Positions 54,734 through 64,000 of a stretch of DNA of 64,000 bases are shown in pieces. This DNA comes from Penicillus capitatus (taxonomy: Eukaryota > Chlorophyta): NCBI GenBank assembly GCA_965649825.1, contig OZ287698.1:930001-994000 (forward strand). The letters are read 5' to 3'. The translations under genes and the position numbers were made by a program. The number at the start of each line of letters is the position of its first letter. The first letter of the stretch is position 1. The notes below the pieces were generated by a model, which saw only the letters and a list, made by a program, of their open reading frames with translations, had not been told where the DNA came from and did no database searches.

Positions 54734-56873
54734 TCATGGTTCGCGAGGTAATGTCGGTTGACAACAGAGAAGTTCGCCTCCTGGAAGACAAGACCAAAAA
54801 CGGCGAGTGGTAGGAGGATAACGCCGAGGTGATGAATAGCGACTCGGATGGGGTTTGGTTGGCGACGTTCCCGAAACTGGTGTGACCCTTGCTTCGATTG
54901 GCACTTCCTCCTTGTTGACATCCTCTGTCGTTCCTTTGGCTTCTGCCTCTTTAGCCACCTTGGGAGCTGCTTCTCCAGCTTCTCGGAGCTTTGGCTTTTC
55001 AGAACTATGATTGTCATCGTTGGAAGTCGCCGCCGTTTCAGCGACTTCCTCAATCACTGCCACCACTTCCGTTGACTCTTCTGGCACTCTTTTATCCAAT
55101 GAGCTTGTTTGTGGTGCAGCCTTATCGTCTATTGTCGTGATAGTAGTCGGATCATCATCTCTCTTCTCCTCTTTGGTTTGAGGAGCTGCCAGCGTCGTTA
55201 TCACTTTGTCGACGTCGGCTTTATTCGCATTCTTTTCCGAGGAGCAATTGATTTCTGAATACGCGGGTGCTGATTCCGCATTTTCTTTCTTCTCTTGATC
55301 CACTTCAGCATCCCTAACGACTTGAGTGGGGAAGGAAAATTCTGATGGATGAGGTATCTGCGGTTGCGGCGGCTGCTGAGGCTCTTCCTCTTCTTTTATG
55401 GGAGCAACGGAATCTGATGTCGGTGAAGTGATAGCATCAGGAAGTCCTTCCAATCCAACCTCGCCATCCACCATCGCAGCCTTAAGAAATTTGTTAAGTT
55501 CATCGTCATTCTCTTCCAGAGCCAACGCCTCGTCTCCCGCCTCGCTTGTGATGGTGCTTAATCGATCAAATCTTCTGTGCAACATCAAAGATGATGCATC
55601 TAATGTGGAGGTCAATCGCTCTCCCTCTGATCGGTGCTGATCTACTGTCACAGCTGGAGGTGATTCAGCCTCCTCTTCATCGGCCTCTTCCTCCTGATCG
55701 GCAGTACTATCTTGAACATTGTTCTTCTCTACCTCATTGCTTTTTAAAGAAGCATCTTCTTTTGAAGTTTCTCCAGAAGTCACGCTGTCGACAAAACAGA
55801 TCACCATTCACATATAACGATCCAAGTGAACAGCAACATAGACTTACGATGTAGCAGTCGTTTTATCGAGGATCGCCGTCGTTGATGTCATTTGTTGGAC
55901 CGAATCTGCTTTATCTGTTGCTACATCATCTTGTTCTTGACTCACATTCCCATCCACCTCTAGATTCTCCGGAACAGAGTCCCTGACAAGATCATCACAC
56001 AAATGAGAATGGCCATGTCGAATGAGGATGCCTCCTGTACATGGTGTATGTGCTGCTGGTTCTCTTTGGACTTCCGCTGACGGCATCGACCAGTTTTACA
56101 GGGTCTTCATGGGAATCGCCTGTTGTCAACAGCATCCCTGAGTCTTCCTCCTCCGAATCGGATGCTACATTCAACAAACCCAATCACACGAGTGGTCATT
56201 ACACCTGTCACATCACCTGCTTCTGCCCACCCTGTGGAACTAACTCCACTGCTCAGGCTTGTGCCGCCTGTCCCCTGTTTGTACCAAGACCTGAACAAGA
56301 CGATCAGAACTGTACGGCTGCTCATGATCATCGTCAGCAAGATACCTGATGCTGATTTCAAAGTGTGGTTGACCCACAGCTTCAATGATTTCCGAATCGC
56401 ACTCTACCGGTACACGCAACTTGTAGTCCATCAAACCCACATACTCATTAAGGTTAATGGTCAAGTTTCCAAGAATCGAGTAGAGGTCTCCGTCATCGCC
56501 GACTTCCATGATGACGAGCCTGAGCTCCTTTGTGCCATAAGGTCCTGTTTTCTTCGTTTTGTTGCTTTCCTAATGAAGAGACACGTGTCGCCTTGTTAGT
56601 TTGTGCGCTTTGAGGATGGCGGTTGTCTACGGCGTAGAGCGTAACACCGAGCTCGAAATTCTCTTCAATTTCGAGGGAGCCATTGTTTATGTGTGCACCC
56701 GGCGTACGCACAGGCATGCGTGGCTTCGTATGACCTTTCTTGTGCTTCTTGGAACCGCGTTTCCATGTAACTCGTGCTGGCTTTTCATGCATAAACCATG
56801 GGCTGACTCTGTGGAGATGAATCGAATAGACATATTTAGCAGCGTAGAAACGACGCCCAATTCTTTTCAGCAT
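54734..56873 (-). CDS. NT-C2 domain protein with acidic low-complexity tail
   Basis: Exon 1 MLKRIGRRFYAAKYVYSIHL ... NFELGVTLYA; a 61-nt intron (GTAGACAACC...TTCATTAG); exon 2 TKELRLVITEVGDDGDLYSI, INLNEYVGLMDYKLRVPVEC, FEISIR, completing the EEIG1/EHBP1-type C2. Further short introns lead to SWYKQGTGGTSLSSGVSS, then ASDSEEEDSGMLLTTGDS. The final large exon (55807-54734) is very acidic (ADQEEEADEEEAESPPAVTV) and rich in Glu, Pro and Thr, ending LLCCQPTLPREP. The exact joins between 56183 and 55807 are not all settled. The first half of this gene was copied in inverted orientation to 10672-11300. It is divergent from RPA2, about 770 bp away. Confidence 0.7.
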
Positions 56874-58620
56874 TTTTCAACAAGAAAAAGAGGGAGTCAA
56901 AAATCGCTTAAACCGTGAAACGCAACGAGGGGTATGGAGAAATGGCACGTCACGTCTGGGTCGCGGATGACAGCCGTCACTGAACACCCGCGGCGACGCG
57001 GTCCTGTCACCTAGCGCGGCCGTCGCATCAAAAGACGTCGTACTGCCAGAAGTCTGTTGACACGTAGCGCAGCGATGACGAAGGTCTCGACGTGCTCACT
57101 GGAGATGAAGACACAGATGGCGTCATGCTCATAAACATATTCCAGATTCAATGCATGCGCTTTCTGTTGTCGACTGATCACGGCGCCGCCAGCCAAGATT
57201 CGGAAGAACGCGTCCGATTGGACTGTTTTCGAGTGGTGTCGCGTTCGTGCGTCGACGTTGATGTGACATGACAGTTTGTGACGAGGGCGTCGAGTTCAGG
57301 AATCGAGGTCCGACATATTAAAGAGGACATGCTTAACATCGTATCATGCTGGCGAACATTCTGAGTCGCCTCCTCTTGAATGATTAACAAAATTGCAGTT
57401 GCGGATGAAGATACACACCACAGATAGGCAAGAGGGGCAAATCAATGAATGGTTGTCCCGTACTCTGCTCCTCTACCAAAGAGCGATCACTCGTTGAGGA
57501 AAGCCCATGTGGAATACATGGTTGTGTGACTGACGTCTCTTGGACAGACAGGAGGATATCTTTTGCGCGATGCTGGTGTGACGTCAGACTTAATCAGACA
57601 CATTTGATTGTCATCTCCAAACAAAAAAGGGCAGTTCGACGAAGATGGGTGCTGAAAACGTCACATCACGCTTACCCGTTACGACAGACGCTATGCATTC
57701 GAGCTCTCAAGGCGATGGACGATACAAAGAGTATACGCAGCTCGCCGAGCCACACGTTGCGTCATTTGATTATTTCGTCCGAGAAGGTCTGACGCGCGTC
57801 GTCAAAAGTGTGAAACCGGTCGAGGTTCGATCACCCGACCGACCTCAGAGAGTGGACATTCGGACACTGGGACTCAGGTTCAGCATCCTGTGACGGAGAA
57901 GATCTATCGGATGACCATTTCGAATCCCGTTTTCGGGAAACCGATACATCCCTTGGCGAAAGATGGTGGTGCGATCTATCCCCGAGAGTGTCGTGAAATG
58001 GTCGATCTCCTTTGTCAACCCTCTCATCCACTAATCACTCTTCCTGCTGCACAGAAACTCACTTATGCGGCGCCGTTGCACGTGGACGTGGTGATCAATC
58101 GCATTCGTGTGACGGTTGGGTAGGTGAACCACGGCGCCATGGATCTCCCTATTGAGTGCATCGCTTGCTCTCTGGCAGACTGGGCAATTGGCCGATTATG
58201 GTACAGAGTGCGTTGTGTCATCTGCACGGTAAATCAAAAGATGAGCTCTATCAAAGAGGAGAGGAAGCCAACGACTTCGGCGGATACTTCGTTGTCGGCG
58301 GATTGGACAAACTCATTCGCATGCTCTTTACTCAAGTCCCTCCAGTATCTCACAGTATCGTAGCTCAGAGTTCTGTTTGCTGCAGCGGCGGCATTATATC
58401 ATGGCCCTAGATCGATCGAATTATCTCAAGAACGGCCCTCTGTTTACCTCCAAAGCAACCGTCATTCGGTCACACCTTTTGCTTCAGTGACAGTTCAGAG
58501 AAAAGAACTGCAGGTGTGTGAGCGATGATGAAAGAGGCAGTTTTCTTCGCTGCCATTACCTACGAGATGACACCGTCGTCGTCGGTTTGATCATCGGCAG
58601 TTTTAACTTCTTCCTCCCAG
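56252..58620. repeat. Source copy of the RPA2/NT-C2 inverted duplication
   Basis: Inverted partner of 9672-11300. It spans the divergent promoter region between NT-C2 and RPA2 and the first exons of each gene. The segment about 56985-57735 has no counterpart in the other copy. Confidence 0.85.
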
Positions 58621-61600
58621 CCGGTGTACTGCTCAGAGCACTGAGTGAGGTTCTGTCCATTTCGCCCTGTGGTTTTCGCACCTGGTGTCCCAGGCAAACG
58701 ATCGCGAGCTGTACGATCACCTAACAGCTGCCTGTCCGAGTGGTGAAGGTGTAGCCCATGCTATCTTTGTTGGCCAGCAGGCAGAGCAGTGTCTCTCTCA
58801 ATTGCTAAAGTACGGACTCAAAACCCAGCACGAAGCAATCGAGTTTTTGGGAGGCTACTATCGTTCGCCGATGGGATGCGCGGCATCGATGTCGGACTAC
58901 GATGTGGGGATGGAGCTTCTGCACGAGTACATCTTCTGCCATCTCTCTTCCTTGCAGCAAAAGTTCCATCTTCTGATCCAGATGATCCACAAGCTCTATG
59001 CTTTTGTAATGGGCCCATGCAAGATGCTTCTGCCAACATCTGTGTGTGATTCTGAACAGTGCAATTCGCAATGTCAAGCAGACAATCCTGACTCTTTGGC
59101 AACCCAAGAGGCGATGTTACCTGGCTTCATTTTGATGAAAGTGGCACACGATCTTTTCGGACAGTATCTGAGATTCATACAATCCTCCATTCTTAAACAG
59201 TGGAAGCGTTCCCCTGAAAAGACAGATCTTGAGGTGTCTTCCTCCTAAGCACACGAGCTTGATGTGGTGATGTAGGATGCCGAGTGTGTGTCCAAGATTC
59301 TGCGCAGCAGGATTTCAACGGAGATTGGGAACAGGCTCATCTCTATGCTTAAGACGGGGAGGTTTGTTTCACGCACTGTTCGAGATCTTCCTCAATCCAC
59401 TGGATTAACAGTGAGGCCTTTAAAGTGGCATCCAGAATGTGTGTCCTTCTGTGAAGGTGACGGCGGATCGCATCAATTTCCTGCGCTATCTTGCGCATTT
59501 CAGAGCCATACATAAGGGCGCCGTCTTCACACAGATGAAAACAACTCAGCCGCGAAAACTCTTGCCAGATGCATGGGGATTCGTGTGTCCTGTCCACACA
59601 CCAGATGGACCGCCTTGTGGATTGCTCTTGCATCTGACAGGCAGCTGCCGTATAACAGTCAATAAACCAAGAAACTACGATGCCCTTTACCTCAGCATCT
59701 GCAAGGTGATTAGAAAGATACGCATCTGAGAAACGGTCTGTCTATTCTTAGGTTCTGGCAAAACATGGAATGGTGTCCATCATGGCCAATGTGCATCCAC
59801 CTCCTCTGTCGACATACGTCAAGGCAATGGTCGATGGACGAGTTGCCGGTTACATCTCTGCCTCTCTGCTCGAACCATTGGTCAACAGGTGTTCACTAAA
59901 TCGCGAGAATTTCGCAGAGATAGCCTCTTGTTCCAGATTGCGATTCCTAAAGGCTGTAAACGATGCAGGAGAGGCACACAGGATCGCGGAGCTTGATACA
60001 GACGAACAGCAGATTCCATCGGACTTGGAGATTGGATACATTCCTCATTTCGAAGGTGGGATGTTTCCAGGCCTCTATCTCTTCACCCTGGGTGGCCGCC
60101 TGATCCGGGAAGTCCGACAAATTACCAGTGGCATGTCGGAGTGGATCGGACCTCTTGAGCAGCAGCATCTGATGATCCAAGTTCCAGATGACAGTATCAA
60201 AGAAACTAAATCTGATGCCTCTCATCAAGAGATCCACACAAAGAACATCCTCAGCATCTTGGCCTCGCTGACTCCGTTCTCTGAGTTTAATCAAAGTCCG
60301 AGAAACATGTATCAATGTCAGATGGCAAAACAGACTATGGGTACGCCCTGTTTGGACTTTCAGTTTCGGCCAGACAACAAACTATACAGGTCAGCCCCTC
60401 ACCGTAAGAAGTGTTCTGCTCATCTCTGCAGGTGTGTCTAGGCTACAGACACCTCAGAGTCCGATTTGCAGAACGCAGCGTTATAGAGAGTATCATCTGG
60501 ACGAGTATCCTGCGGGAACAAATGCCGTTGTCGCTGTCATTTCGTTTACTGGCTACGATATGGAAGACGCCATGATCCTGAACAAAGCATCAGTGGACAG
60601 GGGGTTCGCCCATGGCTGCATTTACAAAACAGAACAGCATTTTCTGACTGAAGGTTACCACTAACAGCCCGTCTCGCTTTTGTGAAAGAGTGAGCATTGC
60701 TGACAGACAATGCCCAGCAGAAACAAAGCTTTCTTGCAGACACTAAGGCGGCAACATCGCGACAGACAACTGCTGAGAAGGCAGACACAACCAGAGATCG
60801 ATTCCCACAAAACATCGTCATCGCTGCATCCAGCGACGCCGTTGACAAGTTTGGCCACTCCATGGCGGACCCCCTCGTCAATGGGTGTCTTTCGCCTTAG
60901 TTGGTCCGCCAGTGTGACCGATTATCATGAGAATGCTGACAGAATCGATGTGGATGGATTGCCCTTCCCTGGATGCGTCATCCACCCAGATCAAGCCTAC
61001 TGCTCTACACTGAACTACGAGACAGACGTATTTCGTACCTTTAAGCTCAAGGGAGAAGAATCCGCCATTGTCGACCAAGTGTGTGCGGTTTTTATTCTAT
61101 CCCTGTCTCAAAGATGGACTCTGTTTTCACAGGTCACTGTCATCGGGAACAACAAGACGACGCTGTCGAGTGCCAATATCCGACTGCGGATTAATAGAAA
61201 TCCAGTCATCGGCGATAAGTTTGCTTCGAGAGCAGGTCAGAAGGGCATTCTGTCGAGAATGTGGGCAGATATCGATTTTCCTTATTGTTCTAAGACTGGA
61301 ATGCGTCCCGATCTCATCATCAATCCTCACGCCTTTCCTTCACGCATGACGATAGGCATGCTGGTCGAGAGCATCACTTCTAAATCTGCTGCACTTCAGG
61401 GACGATTTGTCGATTGTTCACCCTTTCAAAGGTGCGATGATCCTGAAGAACCAGACAAGGTCGAGGTGTTTGGAGACTACCTAGAGAGAGCAGGATTCAG
61501 TCGTCAAGGGAAAGAGACCATGACTAACGGCATCACGGGAGAAGAGATGCCCTGTGATATCTACATCGGTCTCGTCTACTATCAGAGATTGCGTCACATG

Positions 61601-62050
61601 GTGTCGGACAAGTATCAATGTCGCGCTACCGGTCCCATCAACGCCATGACAAAGCAGCCAGTGAAAGGACGCAAATTTGGTGGCGGCATTCGTTTCGGCG
61701 AGATGGAACGAGACTCGGTCGCTTCTCATGGCGCAGCCTATACGCTGAATGACCGTCTCCTCAAGTCCTCCGACTGGTGTCTGGCGTCCGTCTGTACACG
61801 ATGCGGTTCTGTGTTGAGTCCTTTGCTGGAGCCTAACGTTATGCCAGATCTCGAGAGGAAGATGTTTCGAAGAGCTGGTGGCACGGGAAACACCATGTCG
61901 GCTGGGAAGCTTGTCTGCTCTACTTGTCGTGGAGCGTCAGATGCGATTCAGCGCATTGCAATGCCTTATGTGACAGGTGTCTTGGTTGCCGAACTGGCAG
62001 CTGTTAATATATCTGTGAAATTCGAGACGACGACGTTTCCAAATCTGTGA
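57645..62050 (+). CDS. POLR1B: RNA polymerase I second-largest subunit
   Basis: Multi-exon RPB2-type subunit. Start [20 protein letters not shown]. Protrusion/lobe: [19 protein letters not shown], then after a 53-nt intron [60 protein letters not shown]. Fork: [20 protein letters not shown] (about 59560). External and hybrid-binding: [81 protein letters not shown]-terminus: [20 protein letters not shown] and a zinc site CTRCGSVL ... CSTCRGA, ending TTFPNL. The MEDAM/FAHG pattern and the short zinc region are typical of Pol I rather than Pol II or III. It transcribes pre-rRNA in the nucleolus. The 5' third is duplicated as a fragment at 9672-10556. Confidence 0.92.
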
Positions 62051-62273
62051 AGCCACTATGTTGACGATCAGAACGCAGAAACAGATCGTTGTTGGTCGCA
62101 CTTAGAAGAGTACGATTTCGATTTAAGGATATCTCCATCGCGACGACTAAGATCGTCGCGATGAAGGGCCGATTGGATACCAATGTGCCGAGGTGCAGCA
62201 GTGATGATTGCGATTGATCACATCAGACCACTTCGAAATCGACGTCATGACTTTCGCCCACCTGCGAGTGAGT

Positions 62274-62990
62274 TCGATGAACGCGATCGGCGCCAATCGA
62301 TCTCATCGAGCCACGTCACAATCGCCTGCTCCCTTATTCTCCAACGATGACGAAGTTTAATCGACGTCATCAGAGGCCGATCGACCGCGCTCACACAGAA
62401 GAAGCTGCCAAGAAGCTTTCAACGAAACCAGATCTGGAAGAGATAAGGATTCCACACGGTTTCATTTTCTAAAACTCGCTGACTGATTTTGCATCCCTTT
62501 CGTATCTAAACGTCTTCAATAGAGCCATGTCTGCTCGATTAAGATTGTTTCGAATGTCGATCGGTTGACGACAATCGATTTGCGTTGTCATAAGCAGTCG
62601 ACTCTCAGAGAGAAAGATCTGCGTCGTTCGCGTTTTATGAAGATTAATACACAACTAGTCGGATCGAATTCGATAACAGTAAACAAGGACTCGATGGAGT
62701 TTGATTTCGACGCATCGATGAATCTACTTAACGAATCGTTCATCGAAACTGCTGCGACGAGCGACAGGAAAAGCTGTCCTGGATCATCAATGATATGTAA
62801 CACTATTCAGAAAGCGATCGTAACGACAGGCGTCACTGTTGACAACATAACCGACAGCTGGTCCTTGGCAGGCCGCGGACGATAATGATCGATGGCTGTT
62901 GCGTACGATCAGACACGATGGAGCCTCTAAAAAGCAGGAACATTTTGATCGGTGCCTATCGCTCCCCAAACAAGACCCGATCCCCCGATC
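62274..62990. repeat. 0.7-kb dispersed repeat (copy 2)
   Basis: Same orientation as 45860-46565. The minus-strand frame SLVAAVSMNDSLSRFIDASK, then ESLFTVIEFDPT (62588-62803), matches copy 1 residue for residue in several blocks. Most differences keep the protein similar over about 45 residues. The copy runs directly into the GC-rich minisatellite. Confidence 0.75.
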
Positions 62991-63495
62991 CCCCGGGACC
63001 CGACCCCGATCCCCCGGGACCCGACCGACCCCGATCCCCCGGGACCCGACCGACCCCGATCCCCGGGACCCGACCGACCCCGATCCCCGGGACCCGACCG
63101 ACCCCGATCCCCGGGACCCGACCGACCCCGATCCCCGGGACCCGACCGACCCCGATCCCCGGGACCCGACCGACCCCGATCCCCGGGACCCGACCGACCC
63201 CGATCCCCGGGACCCGACCGACCCCGATCCCCGGGACCCGACCGACCCCGATCCCCGGGACCCGACCGACCCCGATCCCCGGGACCCGACCGACCCCGAT
63301 CCCCGGGACCCGACCGACCCCGATCCCCGGGACCCGACCGACCCCGATCCCCGGGACCCGACCGACCCCGATCCCCGGGACCCGACCGACCCCGATCCCC
63401 GGGACCCGACCGACCCCGATCCCCGGGACCCGACCGACCCCGATCCCCGGGACCCGACCGACCCCGATCCCCGGGACCCGACCGACCCCGATCCT
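62980..63495. repeat. 24-bp GC-rich minisatellite, about 18-19 units
   Basis: Unit CCCCGATCCCCGGGACCCGA plus CCGA, repeated almost perfectly from about 63048 to 63495, with a few variant units before it (62985-63048). Because 24 is a multiple of three, every frame stays open: [16 protein letters not shown] and RPRSPGPD on the plus strand and GIGVGRVP on the minus strand. The apparent 185-267-residue ORFs are by-products. Units contain CCCGGG and are self-complementary in part. Confidence 0.95.
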
Positions 63496-63675
63496 GCGGG
63501 TATTATTGACGTCCGGGTTCAAACCCAACACAGAAGTCTTTTCAGTCTATGTCACGCGGAGGCGCCACGCAGAAAACGCAAACCAGCAGATAACTTTGCT
63601 GTCTACAGAGCAGGTCTTTCACTGGTTCAGAGTAGCCATTAAATACGCGCGCGGTGAGGTGACTTTCCGGGCACG

Positions 63676-63830
63676 TGAGTCATCCTAGCGCCAGAGCCAG
63701 AGAAAAAAACCTCGGATGACTCAACCGGCACACCCTGTCAGGGTGAACCCTGCTTCAGCAAGACAATGGTCCCATCGCCGGGGACATCCTGCACTGGAGA
63801 AGATGCGCGTAAGCATTATGACGAACATGA
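63676..63830. repeat. Dispersed element, partner of 38546-38700
   Basis: GAGTCATCCTAGCGCCAGAG followed by AGAAAAAAACC, then CTTCAGCAAGACAATGGTCC, as at 38546 onward. Flanks differ. The remaining sequence to 64000 shows no gene. Confidence 0.5.
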
Positions 63831-64000
63831 TGAGTGCAATTAACAAAAAATTCGACGACAGGCCAGGTGCAAAGGCTCCTTCTAGGGTTTGTCGACGCAC
63901 CTGTAGTATTTCGATTTTTCTCCGACGTTTTCGACGATGATGAGTGTGGCGTGCCCGGTCACCTCCGGCCGCTGGCGGCCAGAGGAGGCGGACCGCTTAC

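Noticed and set aside
63505-63530. tRNA-like T-loop (GGGTTCAAACCC)
   Set aside because: No matching acceptor, D- or anticodon stems nearby; the upstream sequence is minisatellite.
62885-63688. Proline/arginine repeat proteins on the 24-bp array
   Set aside because: A period divisible by three keeps all frames open; there is no start context, splice support or domain.
1-64000. CRISPR arrays, bacterial operons, ribosome binding sites
   Set aside because: Intron-rich eukaryotic genes throughout; no spaced direct-repeat array or prokaryotic gene layout.

Overview
This is a nuclear genomic window from a microbial eukaryote. Almost every gene is cut by short introns of about 37-60 nt with GT-AG ends. 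Neighbouring genes lie very close: PP2C and RMT2 converge with about 15 bp between stop codons, and METTL5, AQR and YIPF each diverge from a neighbour across about 100-130 bp. The standard code fits every gene I could splice by eye. Secreted PAN/apple proteins, a plant-style LRR receptor-like protein and a fragment of the ciliary BBS8/TTC8 gene suggest a flagellate-ancestry protist, most likely in the SAR group (oomycete-like stramenopile or plasmodiophorid-like rhizarian). That placement is inference only.

Layout. 0-7.2 kb holds a ZFC3H1-like nuclear RNA surveillance factor and an LRR transmembrane protein. 7.5-9.6 kb is gene-poor, with a broken histone H3-like gene and direct repeats. 9.7-14.9 kb is a composite block made of inverted copies of two distant places in the same window: a truncated RNA polymerase I subunit 2 (RPA2) plus NT-C2 fragment from 56.3-58.6 kb, and a three-unit PAN-gene array from 40.2-44.1 kb. 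15.8-36 kb is a dense housekeeping island: YIPF1/2-like, mitochondrial processing peptidase alpha, a coiled-coil membrane protein, Aquarius, acetyl-CoA acetyltransferase, METTL5, a basic unknown protein, PP2C, RMT2, a small membrane protein, ribosomal protein L3 and a Pumilio protein. 36-49 kb is an accessory region with PAN-domain genes, gene relics (SDR-like, TTC8, PurH) and dispersed repeats. 49.7-62 kb returns to ordinary genes: a Rab8-like GTPase, two tandem NT-C2 genes (one with a dilute-like C-terminus) and intact RPA2. 62-64 kb is repeats, including a 24-bp GC-rich minisatellite.

The housekeeping genes fall into RNA and ribosome work (ZFC3H1, Aquarius, METTL5, RMT2, L3, PUF, RPA2) and membrane traffic (YIPF, Rab, NT-C2/DIL). 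The most unusual content is the PAN family. At least three intact genes and several decayed ones encode a signal peptide, a basic (often dibasic) linker and two PAN-like modules. Introns sit at the same codon positions in every copy, so each half-module is its own exon.

All coordinates and joins were read by eye. Gene limits refer to the coding span including introns. Start codons are often uncertain.
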